Counted from the stretch's first letter, positions 26,333 to 35,135 are shown. The stretch: DNA of 64,000 nucleotides from an uncultured Paracoccaceae bacterium (GCA_947499635.1 CANMPD010000006.1:62001-126000), one strand, 5' to 3'. Numbers and translations: made by a program. The notes: a model not told the origin generated them from the letters alone.

Positions 26333-27499
26333 TTAAGATGCGTGGTGAAGTTCGACCTGCACCACATCCGTTTGACGGGCGACAAATGTTCCTGCGCAAA
26401 GTTGCAGGTAAAATTGCCAATTGCGCAAAAATGTTTCGTCATAACCCAAAGCGCGGATTTTGGGGCTGGCGTCTGCAAGGCGCTGAGACCACAGCGCACA
26501 TGTTCGACCATAGCTTTGCCCAAAGTGAAAATTCTGACGGACCTCTAGCCCGGCTGTACGCGCGTGATGTGCGATCATTGCATCGGAGAGCAACATACCA
26601 CCCGGAAAAGTATATTGACGAATATAGTCAGAGTTGCGCCGATAAAGATCAAAGTAACTGTCATCAACGGTGATGGCTTGAATAATGGCTTTGCCACCTT
26701 CGTTCAGTCGGTTCTTTAGCATTTGAAAATACTGTGGCCAGTACCGTTCCCCCACGGCCTCAATCATTTCAATCGACACGATGGCGTCAAAGCGTCCCTT
26801 GGTGTCACGGTAGTCTTGCAGTTTGATGTCCGCACGCCCATCAAGATGCGCGTCTGCATAGCCGTGTTGACTGGGGGATATCGTAATCCCGGTCACTTTG
26901 TGCCCTGCGTCGGCGGCACGATTTGCAAAACCACCCCAACCACAGCCAACCTCTAGGATATGTTCTGCATCTACCGTTTTTCCAAGGATCCGATCGTATT
27001 TTCGCGCTTGTGCTTGCTCTAACGTTTCATCGGTTATCTCTGGAGAGAACAAAGCCGAAGAGTAGGTCATACTTTCATCGAGCCACAATTGATAAAATTC
27101 GTTCCCAACGTCGTAATGGGCTTTGATGTTCCGTTTGGCCCTGGATTTGGAGTTCGCACGTAAAATGCGATCAATTGCATGATAAATAAAAGTGCGCCAC
27201 GGGCTGGGGTCAGTATAGGTCGAAAGATAATCACGGTTTAACAGCGCGACACGTGTGAGCATATCTATCGATGGGCTGTCCCAAAGACCGGCAACATAGG
27301 TTTCACCAAACCCAATATCGCCGCGCGCTGCCATGGCTGTTACAACGGCCCAGTCACGGATTTGCATTTCAGCCTCGGGAGTGCCTTGCCCAAAATTATG
27401 TACGTCCCCCTCAGGTGTTATCAGGCGCAAGCTCCCGCGACGAATGCGTGTACAGCTGTCAATGAAATCGCGCTTTACACGCTTTGTAATGATACTCAT
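26333..27499 (-). CDS. cyclopropane-fatty-acyl-phospholipid synthase-like methyltransferase
   Basis: SAM-dependent enzyme of 388 residues acting on unsaturated acyl chains of membrane phospholipids. Family hallmarks are NIKAHYDVGNEFYQLWLDES then MTYSSALF, the SAM loop ILEVGCGWGGFANRAADAG, ITISPSQHGYADAHL, IVSIEMIEAVGERYWPQYF and RQYTFPGGMLLSDA. The gene lies in an operon with a sigma-E-type promoter. In Rhodobacter sphaeroides RpoE-controlled relatives include a CFA-like methylase that makes methylated unsaturated and furan fatty acids, so the product here may be such a lipid rather than a plain cyclopropane. Starts 4 nt inside the DUF1365 gene. Confidence 0.9.
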   Translation of the reverse strand: MSIITKRVKRDFIDSCTRIRRGSLRLITPEGDVHNFGQGTPEAEMQIRDWAVVTAMAARGDIGFGETYVAGLWDSPSIDMLTRVALLNRDYLSTYTDPSPWRTFIYHAIDRILRANSKSRAKRNIKAHYDVGNEFYQLWLDESMTYSSALFSPEITDETLEQAQARKYDRILGKTVDAEHILEVGCGWGGFANRAADAGHKVTGITISPSQHGYADAHLDGRADIKLQDYRDTKGRFDAIVSIEMIEAVGERYWPQYFQMLKNRLNEGGKAIIQAITVDDSYFDLYRRNSDYIRQYTFPGGMLLSDAMIAHHARTAGLEVRQNFHFGQSYGRTCALWSQRLADASPKIRALGYDETFLRNWQFYLQLCAGTFVARQTDVVQVELHHAS

Positions 27500-28251
27500 G
27501 AGCTTACCTCCTGTTTGGGTGGTTTGGGGCGCGGATGAAATGTGGCGCCCTTGGCTTTGAGCCACAAAGCCTGCCAGTAAATCAATGTGATCGTACGCAG
27601 TGCACCTATGGGGCGGCGGATCACTGAGCGGATCAGACCAAAGTTGGTTAGAGGTGTGCGGTCACCTATCAATGTGGCGATCACGCCCTGCGTTTTATTT
27701 TTGTACGCAATTCGAATGGACACACGCTGTTGTGTGATGTCGAATGTGAATTGATATGTCCCGGCTACCCCCTGAAATGGGGAGACATGAAATATTTTTT
27801 CTGCCGATATTTGACATAAGGGTGTTATGGGCGTGAAATCCTTGTTTGCACATAGATAGCTATGGCGTTCACCGAATGTGTTTGTGACCTCCGCAATCAC
27901 AGCGCGCAGATCTGACCCTTCGTAGGCGAGCCAGAAACTGACAGGGTTGAAGACATAACCCATGATTTTAGGCTGGGTGAGGAGCAAAATGTTCAGGTTC
28001 TCGGTGGAAAGGCCAGCTGATTGAAAAGCCTCTTGCGCCCATTGCAGACCGCGCCCCAATTTTGGTGGACCCCCATGATCACGATCACTGACTTGGGCAA
28101 GATTAAAGCGGTTCCGCGAGAATAGCGTGGGCTTTGCGGTCGCGGTTGGATCAATCATCACATAATCAACGCTGTAGCGAAAAGCATGTTTGATATCTCC
28201 GCGGCGGGTGTGTTTCGTGTAACCTACGACATGTTCTGGAGTGAAAGTCAT
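27496..28251 (-). CDS. DUF1365 family protein
   Basis: 251-residue protein of a family regularly encoded between an FAD amine-oxidase-like protein and a CFA-like methyltransferase. Conserved stretches are TRRGDIKHAFRYSVDYVMID, FSRNRFNLAQVSDRDHGG, ILLLTQPKIMGYVFNPVSFW and EKIFHVSPFQGVAGTYQF. No catalytic motif is obvious. The start at 28251 (MTFTPEHVVGYTKHT) overlaps the upstream FAD gene by 4 nt. The consistent partnership suggests a shared lipid-modification pathway. Confidence 0.88.
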   Translation of the reverse strand: MTFTPEHVVGYTKHTRRGDIKHAFRYSVDYVMIDPTATAKPTLFSRNRFNLAQVSDRDHGGPPKLGRGLQWAQEAFQSAGLSTENLNILLLTQPKIMGYVFNPVSFWLAYEGSDLRAVIAEVTNTFGERHSYLCANKDFTPITPLCQISAEKIFHVSPFQGVAGTYQFTFDITQQRVSIRIAYKNKTQGVIATLIGDRTPLTNFGLIRSVIRRPIGALRTITLIYWQALWLKAKGATFHPRPKPPKQEVSS

Positions 28252-29564
28252 GCGATCTGAAACCTGTTTTGACGTTGCATACCACGTGCAACTCGCACGG
28301 CCGAAACAAATCCATCCTCGTGGAACCCATGCCGTAAATAAGCGCCCGCAAACCATGTGTGGTTCTGACCTTGAAGAGACTGTATTTGAGATTGTGCCGT
28401 GATGGCTGCCCGATCAAACACAGGGTGACGGAAGTTTACCTGATCGTAAATCAGATCATCTTGGACTGGCGTTACAGGATTGAGAGACACAAAAAGGGGG
28501 TCCCGTTGGTCAATGTTTTGCAGTTGGTTCATCCAGTAGGTAACGCCAATCGCGGGATTTTGGTCATGGGCTTGAGCTTTATAAACCCAAGACGACCAAC
28601 ACGCGCGCCGTCGCGGCATTTGCTTTTCATCGCGATGCAAAATCACAGTGTTATCTTGATATCCGATAACACCAAGCGCAGCGCGTTCTTGCTGGGTTGG
28701 ATGCGACAATAACTTAAGTGTTTCATCAGAATGACAGGCGAACACGACCTCATCGAACTGCACGGTCTTATCGTCTGATAGATTGAGCGTGGGGCCAGTG
28801 TCGTTGCGACTAACGCGAAGTATCGGGCTGGACGTGTGCAGTGTAACACCACGACGTTTGAGAGCACGCACAAGGCGTTTTACATATTCCACAGACCCGC
28901 CTTTTACTGTCCACCACTGATGTTGCCCCCGTGCACTGAGCAGCGCATGATTGCGGAAAAATTGGACCAGTGTTTTAGCTGGAAATGCGGTCACATCCTG
29001 AGTGGGGGTAGACCAAATTGCACCACAAATCGGCATGAGATAATATCGGCGAAACCAATCGCCAAGACGAAGTTCATGGATCAAATCTCCGATGGTTATA
29101 TCGTCTGATGTGGCAACGCGTTCGGCTTGTGCATTAAAGCGTAGAATATCGCGCAGCATGCGATAATATGCGGGGCGCGCTATGTTTCGTTTTTGCCCAA
29201 AGACACTGCGTAAGTTATCAAGCCCGTACTCGATCAGACCATCACCAATTGTCGCACCAAAGGTCATGTTTGATGGCTCGACGGGCACATCGAGTTCTTT
29301 GAACATACGTGTCAGGTGGGGATAATTTACATAATTGAATACAATAAACCCAGTGTCCACGGGTTGATCACCTCGTAAGCCGGCCATTACGGTGCGCGCG
29401 TGTCCCCCAAGACGTGGGGCTGCTTCATAAAGGGTGACGTCATTGTCGGCTGATAATAACCAAGCCGAAGCAAGACCAGAAATGCCGCCACCGATAATTG
29501 CGATGCGACGGCGTCTTGGTTGGGCCGTATTCTGAGATGTGGAATATGGAACGTCAAATGACAT
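28248..29564 (-). CDS. FAD-dependent amine-oxidase-family oxidoreductase
   Basis: Flavoprotein of 438 residues heading the lipid operon. The dinucleotide motif IAIIGGGISGLASAWLLS is at residues 21-38, followed by DVTLYEAAPRLGGHARTV and the FAD-contact segment DTGFIVFNYVNYPHLTRMF; the C-terminus has the second FAD motif TWFAGAYLRHGFHEDGFVSA. It resembles phytoene-desaturase-like proteins. In Rhodobacter the equivalent RpoE-dependent gene (RSP_1091, as I recall) is needed for furan fatty acid formation, probably as a desaturase. A sigma-E-type promoter lies 25-51 nt upstream. Confidence 0.9.
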   Translation of the reverse strand: MSFDVPYSTSQNTAQPRRRRIAIIGGGISGLASAWLLSADNDVTLYEAAPRLGGHARTVMAGLRGDQPVDTGFIVFNYVNYPHLTRMFKELDVPVEPSNMTFGATIGDGLIEYGLDNLRSVFGQKRNIARPAYYRMLRDILRFNAQAERVATSDDITIGDLIHELRLGDWFRRYYLMPICGAIWSTPTQDVTAFPAKTLVQFFRNHALLSARGQHQWWTVKGGSVEYVKRLVRALKRRGVTLHTSSPILRVSRNDTGPTLNLSDDKTVQFDEVVFACHSDETLKLLSHPTQQERAALGVIGYQDNTVILHRDEKQMPRRRACWSSWVYKAQAHDQNPAIGVTYWMNQLQNIDQRDPLFVSLNPVTPVQDDLIYDQVNFRHPVFDRAAITAQSQIQSLQGQNHTWFAGAYLRHGFHEDGFVSAVRVARGMQRQNRFQIA

Positions 29565-29588
29565 AAGAAATCCTATTTATTTATAATG

Positions 29589-29615
29589 TTACGACCTGTA
29601 TGGCCCTTCGGATCA
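29589..29615 (-). promoter_or_regulatory. RpoE (ECF sigma)-type promoter of the lipid operon
   Basis: On the minus strand TGATCC (29615-29610) is followed after exactly 18 nt by TAA (29591-29589, TAACAT). This is the -35/-10 architecture I know for the RpoE-ChrR regulon of Rhodobacter. The start of transcription would be about 18 nt before the FAD oxidoreductase ATG, in front of the ribosome site TAGGAT. Confidence 0.8.
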
Positions 29616-29664
29616 CTCGTGCGAAAAATAAAATCTGAAATATGATGATTTTTGACGTTTTAAG

Positions 29665-29691
29665 TGATCCAAAGCTGCGCGATGGGCGTAA
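29665..29691 (+). promoter_or_regulatory. RpoE-type promoter of rpoE-chrR (autoregulation)
   Basis: TGATCC at 29665-29670, an 18-nt spacer, and TAA at 29689-29691 (TAAAAA): the same arrangement as the divergent promoter 50-75 nt away. Its position inside the longest possible sigma-factor reading frame shows that translation must begin further downstream (29804 preferred). Confidence 0.8.
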
Positions 29692-29803
29692 AAAGCACAT
29701 GTTGGATGCAAATAATCTCTGTAGCCTTGATGACCCCGCGCCACCCGTTAGGGTGTTGAAAGGGGCAAGATGTCCTCAGCTTGGGGGGGCTTCGCCTGTA
29801 GAC

Positions 29804-30376
29804 ATGAAACATAGCCCATCTCAATCTGAAGCGTTTTCAGAACAGACTCAGTGGATGCTTGAGGTTCGTGATCGACGTGATCGGGCAGCGTTTGAGAAGC
29901 TATTTGACCATTTCGCACCGCGCCTGAAAAGCGTCATGTGTCGAAACGGCCAGTCCGCGGCTCAGGTAGAAGACATCGTTCAGGACGTTATGCTTGTTAT
30001 TTGGCGCAAAGCAGAGCTGTTTGATCCTGAGCGGGCGCCGGTTGGGGCATGGATCTATCAGATTGCACGTAATCGACAAATTGATGTATTTCGGAAACTC
30101 AATCGTCCGATGCCTGAAGAACTGAAATTACCCGAAGAAACAACGGTTGACGCATCTCAGGTTGTTTCTCTGGATCAAGAAGCGCGTGCGGTTCGGGCAG
30201 CCTTGAAAACGCTCAAGCCTGCGCAACGTGAGTTGGTTGAACAAGCCTACCTCGGTGAATTGACGCATTCTGAAATTCAGATTCAAACTGGCTTGCCGCT
30301 TGGCACGATCAAATCGCGTATTCGTCTTGGTTTGGAAAAGCTACGTTATGAGCTAAAGGAACTTGGTTTAAAATGA
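29804..30376 (+). CDS. rpoE: ECF RNA polymerase sigma factor of the ChrR-linked group
   Basis: 190-residue ECF sigma factor that should respond to singlet oxygen when released from ChrR. Region 2 reads AAFEKLFDHFAPRLKSVMC and EDIVQDVMLVIWRKAELFDP then GAWIYQIARNRQIDVFRK; region 4 is RAALKTLKPAQRELVEQAYL and ETGLPLGTIKSRIRLGLEKL, its helix-turn-helix. The frame is open from 29642, but a promoter of its own type lies at 29665-29691, so I start at 29804 (MKHSPSQSE); a weak G-rich site precedes it. It overlaps chrR by 4 nt, the normal coupling for sigma and anti-sigma. Confidence 0.92.
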   Translation: MKHSPSQSEAFSEQTQWMLEVRDRRDRAAFEKLFDHFAPRLKSVMCRNGQSAAQVEDIVQDVMLVIWRKAELFDPERAPVGAWIYQIARNRQIDVFRKLNRPMPEELKLPEETTVDASQVVSLDQEARAVRAALKTLKPAQRELVEQAYLGELTHSEIQIQTGLPLGTIKSRIRLGLEKLRYELKELGLK

Positions 30377-31020
30377 AGCCAATCGCACATCATATCCCTG
30401 ATGAGATACTTGTCGCATATGCGGCGGGAAATCTGCCGCATGCGTTTTCGCTCGTTGTTGCTGCACATGTGTCCATGTGTGATGAATGCCGTGTGCGCCT
30501 TGGGGCGCATCAGGCTGTCGGCGGTGCCGTTCTAGAAGATACCAAACAGATGGCTGTGTCGGCGGATTTGAAGGACCGTCTGTTCGATGCGATTGATTTA
30601 CCTACATCCACGACAGCAGTTCTTGCGCCACGTTATCAGGCATCGGGTATTTTCCCGGCACCGATTATGGAAGCACTGGGAGGTATTCCCCCAAAGTGGA
30701 AATCTCTCGGGTTTGGAGCGCGCCAGTCTGTTGTTGCCAGTGACAGTCAAGGGGCGGTCAGGCTGCTTTATATCCCGGGAGGGATGGCGATGCCTGACCA
30801 TGGCCATAACGGGCTTGAGCTCACCCTGGTTCTACAGGGGGCTTTTCGAGACGAGACAGGTTGCTTTGGAGTTGGCGATATCGAGGTTGCGGATAATGAT
30901 GTCGAACATGAACCAATAGCAGAGGATGGCCCTGCTTGTATCTGTTTGACTGCGACAGATGCAAATTTGCGGTTTCGTTCGTTCCTCCCGAGACTACTTC
31001 AGCCACTCTTTGGCATCTGA
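30373..31020 (+). CDS. chrR: ChrR-type zinc anti-sigma factor
   Basis: 215-residue two-domain anti-sigma factor that holds the sigma factor inactive until singlet oxygen appears. The N-terminal anti-sigma domain has the zinc ligands His6, His32, Cys36 and Cys39 (AAHVSMCDECR), and the C-terminal cupin domain has MPDHGHNGLELTLVLQGAF and GDIEVADNDVEHEP, which supply the second metal site. Length matches the Rhodobacter protein (about 213). Its gene overlaps rpoE. Confidence 0.93.
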   Translation: MKPIAHHIPDEILVAYAAGNLPHAFSLVVAAHVSMCDECRVRLGAHQAVGGAVLEDTKQMAVSADLKDRLFDAIDLPTSTTAVLAPRYQASGIFPAPIMEALGGIPPKWKSLGFGARQSVVASDSQGAVRLLYIPGGMAMPDHGHNGLELTLVLQGAFRDETGCFGVGDIEVADNDVEHEPIAEDGPACICLTATDANLRFRSFLPRLLQPLFGI

Positions 31021-31095
31021 CGCAGAATTAGATATTATTGAGTTGGTTTTCCGTTCTAAATCCAGAATCGTATTATTCCAGAAGGAGGATTTTCA

Positions 31096-32001
31096 ATGAC
31101 ACAAACATTTGAGACAGATCGAAAAACAGCAAAGGATTTTGATCCGCGTATTCTCGAGATTTTCGATGGTTACGTCCATGGCAAAATTACCAAACGTGAA
31201 TTTATCACACAAGCGGGTCAGTTTGCGGCGGTTGGTGTAACTAGTGCGATGTTGTTAGAACAGTTGCAGCCAAATTATGCGTGGGCCCAGCAAGTTGATC
31301 CAGATGACCCAGAAATTACAACTGAGATTATTGAATACGACAGCCCCAATGGTCACGGAAAAATGCGTGGCTTGATGGCAAAGCCGGCCGGAGTCACGGG
31401 TGAATTACCTGCGGTTCTGGTTATCCACGAAAACCGCGGTCTTAACCCCTATATCGAAGATGTGGTGCGTCGCGCAGCCAAAGCCGGATATATGGCATTT
31501 GGTCCTGATGGCTTAACTCCGCTGGGAGGATACCCTGGGACTGATGAAGAAGGACGTGAAATGCAGCGTGAGCTGGATCGGCCGAAGCTTATGCAAGATT
31601 TCTTTGCCGCGTTTGAATTTTTGCGCGATCATAACGAGAGCACCGGTAAAGTTGGCGCTGTAGGCTTTTGTTTTGGTGGCGGCGTCTGCAATGCACTCGC
31701 GGTGCAGTATCCAGATCTGGCAGCATCAGTTCCCTTTTATGGTCGACAACCCTCAGCACAAGACGTTCCTGCAATCAAATCACCACTTATGATTCATTAT
31801 GCAGGGTTAGATAAGCGCGTAAATGAAGGCTGGGATGCGTATTCGGATGCGTTGAAAGAGCATCAGAAACAATTCAGCGTACATTTCTATCCCGAGGTAA
31901 ATCACGGTTTTCACAATGATACGACGCCGCGCTATGACGAAGCGGCAGCTAAACTGGCATGGAAACGAACCTTGGCGTTTTTTGACAGTAATCTGACGTG
32001 A
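31096..32001 (+). CDS. dienelactone hydrolase family protein
   Basis: Alpha/beta hydrolase of 301 residues. After a helical leader ([20 protein letters not shown] then [11 protein letters not shown]) that looks like a weak secretion or anchor segment, the hydrolase domain shows [19 protein letters not shown] and the nucleophile Cys in [15 protein letters not shown]. The Asp region is [20 protein letters not shown] and the His is in [19 protein letters not shown]. It resembles YghX/YcjY-type proteins. An AAGGAGG site precedes the ATG. It lies 75 nt after chrR with no sigma-E motif of its own, so it may be carried on the rpoE-chrR transcript. The substrate is unknown. Confidence 0.88.
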   Translation: MTQTFETDRKTAKDFDPRILEIFDGYVHGKITKREFITQAGQFAAVGVTSAMLLEQLQPNYAWAQQVDPDDPEITTEIIEYDSPNGHGKMRGLMAKPAGVTGELPAVLVIHENRGLNPYIEDVVRRAAKAGYMAFGPDGLTPLGGYPGTDEEGREMQRELDRPKLMQDFFAAFEFLRDHNESTGKVGAVGFCFGGGVCNALAVQYPDLAASVPFYGRQPSAQDVPAIKSPLMIHYAGLDKRVNEGWDAYSDALKEHQKQFSVHFYPEVNHGFHNDTTPRYDEAAAKLAWKRTLAFFDSNLT

Positions 32002-32033
32002 GATCTGTCATTCGAAAGGATGTTTTCTAATGA

Positions 32034-32063
32034 CAAAGGCCGCTCAAAATTGAGCGGCCTTTG
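32034..32063. terminator. terminator between the hydrolase gene and gap
   Basis: AAAGGCCGCTCAA (32035-32047) pairs perfectly with TTGAGCGGCCTTT (32050-32062). It sits between two convergent genes and has A/T-rich sides on both strands, so it may serve both directions. Confidence 0.85.
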
Positions 32064-32087
32064 TTGTGTTATACGTGGTCTTTTATG

Positions 32088-33089
32088 CTACAGGAATTTG
32101 CCCATCGCGCGACCGGTATCGAGCATACGGTTAGAGAAGCCCCATTCGTTGTCATACCAGCTTACAACGCGGACGAGACCTTCGGATGTCACAGCTGTCT
32201 GTGGTGCTGCAAAGACAGAAGAATGACTGTCGTGATTGTAATCACTTGAAACCAATGGCGCTTCTTCGTAGCCCAAGATGCCTTTCAGGGCGCCTTCAGA
32301 AGCTTCTTTGATTGCAGCATTGATACCTTCGATCGTTGCCGCGCGTTCTGGGATGAAGGTCAAATCAACCAACGAGACGTTTGGTGCTGGAACCCGAATT
32401 GCGGAACCTTCCAAGCGGCCTTTTAGATGCGGCAGAACCAGAGAGATTGCGCGTGCAGCACCGGTTGAGGTTGGGATCATCGAAAGCGCGGCCGCGCGTG
32501 CGCGGTATAGGTCTTTATGCGCGGTGTCATGGCTTGGCTGGTCGCCAGTGTACGCGTGGATTGTTGTCATATAGCCAGATTTGATACCAAATGCATCATC
32601 CAAGACTTTGGCAACAGGCGCTAAGCAGTTGGTTGTGCAAGAGGCATTCGACACGATGATGTCGTCAGCGGTCAAGTCTTTGTCGTTGACGCCGAACACA
32701 ACAGTGCGATCTGATTCAGTGCCAGGCGCTGAGATCAACACACGTTTGGAGCCGTTTGCCAACAGGCGCGCAGCTGCGTCACGCTTGGTGAACAGGCCGG
32801 TGCATTCATAAGCAACGTCGACGTCGGACCAAGACAACTCTTCAGGGTTGCGGATCGCAGACAGACGAATTTCATGACGGCCCACTTTCATGACGTCACC
32901 TTCCAAAACGACCTCATCCTTAAGGCGGCCGTGAACGGAGTCATATTTCAACAGGTGTACTTGCGTCTCTGGCGGAGCCAGGTCGTTGATTGCCACAATA
33001 TCAATGTCAGGCGCGTCGTTTTCTAGCAGCGCGCGCAACACATTGCGGCCAATACGGCCAAATCCGTTAATTGCAATCTTCAAAGTCAT
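32088..33089 (-). CDS. gap: glyceraldehyde-3-phosphate dehydrogenase (type I)
   Basis: 333-residue NAD-dependent GAPDH of glycolysis, gluconeogenesis and the lower Entner-Doudoroff pathway. It begins MTLKIAINGFGRIGRNVLR, with VAINDLAPPETQVHLLKYDS, the catalytic Cys in SNASCTTNCLAPVAKVLDD, the active-site His region MTTIHAYTGDQPSHDTAHK, SMIPTSTGAARAISLVLP and SWYDNEWGFSNRM. GGAGGGAGAG precedes the ATG. A LacI-type palindrome upstream is shared with pgi. A second, more divergent GAPDH is at 48.8 kb. Confidence 0.96.
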   Translation of the reverse strand: MTLKIAINGFGRIGRNVLRALLENDAPDIDIVAINDLAPPETQVHLLKYDSVHGRLKDEVVLEGDVMKVGRHEIRLSAIRNPEELSWSDVDVAYECTGLFTKRDAAARLLANGSKRVLISAPGTESDRTVVFGVNDKDLTADDIIVSNASCTTNCLAPVAKVLDDAFGIKSGYMTTIHAYTGDQPSHDTAHKDLYRARAAALSMIPTSTGAARAISLVLPHLKGRLEGSAIRVPAPNVSLVDLTFIPERAATIEGINAAIKEASEGALKGILGYEEAPLVSSDYNHDSHSSVFAAPQTAVTSEGLVRVVSWYDNEWGFSNRMLDTGRAMGKFL

Positions 33090-33389
33090 AGGTCTCTCCC
33101 TCCGGTCATTATCCCGTCTAACAGGGCAAAATTCACGATCTATCGTTACCGCTAACGAAGATTGAAATCAACCTAAGATCATACGCGTTTTCGTGTGATA
33201 TGCTTCAGCCTTAACATGCCCTGAACTTGGAGTTTCCCACGAGGGGTTTAAATTTCGATTATGATCCACGCAACTTGCGAGATGGGGTCAGAAAAAATAT
33301 ACCTAAACCTCTGAAAGGGGTAGACGTTTTGACGCTTTGAAGCCTAGCTTGAGACGCGTCGCATTGTCGGCTGAGGGAGTATTGTTCAT
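33090..33389. other. divergent intergenic region gap / glycoside phosphorylase
   Basis: About 300 nt with the gap promoter and operator at its left side and the promoter of the GH13 gene at its right. I see no ORF or RNA gene. The GH13 ATG at 33390 is preceded by GAGGGAG. Confidence 0.5.
33143..33158. promoter_or_regulatory. LacI-type operator upstream of gap
   Basis: TCGTTACCGCTAACGA is a near-perfect 16-bp palindrome whose core GTTACCGCTAAC differs by one base from the perfect site before pgi. On the minus strand it overlaps a plausible promoter (TTGATT, 17 nt, TAACGA), a repressor-like position. The same LacI-family regulator, possibly a CceR homologue, probably binds both. Confidence 0.65.
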
Positions 33390-35135
33390 ATGTCACCTAA
33401 TACCGCGAGCTTTGGCGCGCGCCTGGCACGTCTGTTGTCGCGAATTTATCCCGATGTGGATACCGAAATTCTATCTTCCAAAGTCGTAGAGGCGTTTTGG
33501 CCAGAAGATCATCAACGTCGCAAACGCCCGCGTAAACCCGGAAATACGTTGTGGTCTGAACGCGATGCATTGTTGATCACCTATGGTAACACCCTTTTGG
33601 ACGGTGCGCATAAGCCACTGGACTTGCTACACGATTTCTTGCTGACCCACATGAAGGGTGTTTTGGATGGTGTGCATATTTTGCCATTTTTCCCTTACAC
33701 ATCGGATGATGGGTTTGCAGTTACAGATTATCGCAAAGTAAATCCCGAGCTCGGAGATTGGGCGGACATCCGCCGTATTGGGCAAGAGTTTCACCTGATG
33801 TCCGATATGGTGCTGAATCACGTGTCTTCGCAAAGCACGTGGTTTAATGCGTATCGTCAGGGGAAGGTGCCGTTTGATAAATTCTTTTTCGAAGCCTCGC
33901 CCGATGATGATCTTAGCCAAGTTGTGCGCCCCCGTACTACGCCACTGCTGCAAAAGGTCGAGACGGCAGACGGAGAAAAGCACGTTTGGTGCACGTTTAG
34001 CCATGATCAGGTCGATCTAAATTTTGCAAATCCGGAAGTGTTGTTGGAAATCCTCCGCATCATCAGATTGCATATTGATGAAGGTGTCCAAATCATCAGG
34101 CTCGACGCTGTGGCGTTTATCTGGAAAGAGGCAGGAACCAATTCGATACATTTGCCGCAAACCCATGCGATCGTACAGCTGCTACGTTTGCTTGCGGATT
34201 ATGCGCAGGAAACCGTGGTTTTGTTGACGGAAACCAACGTGCCCAAAGCCGAAAATCTTAGTTATTTTGGAACACGGGATGAAGCGCATGTTGTCTATAA
34301 TTTTCCACTGCCGCCACTGATTTTACATGCGATGATGTCCGGCAGCGCGGCCAAGTTGCAAACATGGGCACGCACGATGCCACCGGCCCCTCTGGGGTGT
34401 GCTTATCTGAATTTCACGGCGAGTCATGACGGAATCGGTATGCGCCCTGCCGAAGGGATTTTAGATAAAGCCGAAGTCGATCAGGTTATTGATACGCTTG
34501 AAGCCGCAGGTGGGTTGGTGTCTATGCGGTCTCTACCTGATGGCGGAGAAGCGCCTTATGAGCTCAATTGCACTTATTTCGATGCGATGAGCCGCACGTT
34601 TGCAGGTGACGAAGATCTCAAGTTTGAACGCTTTATCTGTGCCCAAACCATCCCGATGAGCCTAGAAGGCATTCCCGCCTTTTATATTCATGCGATGTTG
34701 GCGACTCCCAATGATCACGACGGGGTCGAACGGCGAGGGATGAACCGCGCAATCAACCGCCATCGTTGGGACTACCCGACGTTGCAAGCACGTTTAGCCG
34801 ATCCACAAACAGATCAGGCACGTGTTTTGTCAGCTTTGTCCGAGCGGTTGAAAATTCGTGCGAAACAACCTGCCTTTCACCCAAATGGGACTCAGTTTAC
34901 GCTGCCCACAGATGAACGCGTTTTGGCGTTTTGGCGACAGTCTTTAGATCGGTCGCAATCTATGTTTGCGTTGCATAATGTGAGCGCCGAGACAGTTGTC
35001 ATGGAACGTGGCGTACTCAATCTGATTGAGGGCGAGCCGTGGCATGATCTTTTGTCTGGTGAGCGTTTTGACCAAGGCGATATATCCTTAGCCCCATATC
35101 AATGTCGATGGGTTACAAACACGATTATAAAATAA
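33390..35135 (+). CDS. GH13 glycoside phosphorylase, probably glucosylglycerate phosphorylase
   Basis: 581-residue GH13 enzyme of the sucrose-phosphorylase branch (GH13_18). The four conserved regions are present: DMVLNHVSSQSTW (region I), IIRLDAVAFIWKE with the nucleophile Asp (II), VVLLTETNVPKAENLSYFG with the acid/base Glu (III), and FTASHDGIGMRP (IV). The adjacent glucosylglycerate synthase and phosphatase genes make reversible phosphorolysis of glucosylglycerate to glucose 1-phosphate and glycerate the likeliest reaction; sucrose or glucosylglycerol are alternatives. Convergent with gpgS and separated from it by a terminator hairpin. Confidence 0.85.
   Translation: MSPNTASFGARLARLLSRIYPDVDTEILSSKVVEAFWPEDHQRRKRPRKPGNTLWSERDALLITYGNTLLDGAHKPLDLLHDFLLTHMKGVLDGVHILPFFPYTSDDGFAVTDYRKVNPELGDWADIRRIGQEFHLMSDMVLNHVSSQSTWFNAYRQGKVPFDKFFFEASPDDDLSQVVRPRTTPLLQKVETADGEKHVWCTFSHDQVDLNFANPEVLLEILRIIRLHIDEGVQIIRLDAVAFIWKEAGTNSIHLPQTHAIVQLLRLLADYAQETVVLLTETNVPKAENLSYFGTRDEAHVVYNFPLPPLILHAMMSGSAAKLQTWARTMPPAPLGCAYLNFTASHDGIGMRPAEGILDKAEVDQVIDTLEAAGGLVSMRSLPDGGEAPYELNCTYFDAMSRTFAGDEDLKFERFICAQTIPMSLEGIPAFYIHAMLATPNDHDGVERRGMNRAINRHRWDYPTLQARLADPQTDQARVLSALSERLKIRAKQPAFHPNGTQFTLPTDERVLAFWRQSLDRSQSMFALHNVSAETVVMERGVLNLIEGEPWHDLLSGERFDQGDISLAPYQCRWVTNTIIK

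Noticed and set aside
31021-31095. Own sigma-E promoter for the dienelactone-hydrolase-like gene
   Set aside because: No TGATCC-like -35 in the 75-nt gap; read-through from rpoE-chrR is simpler.
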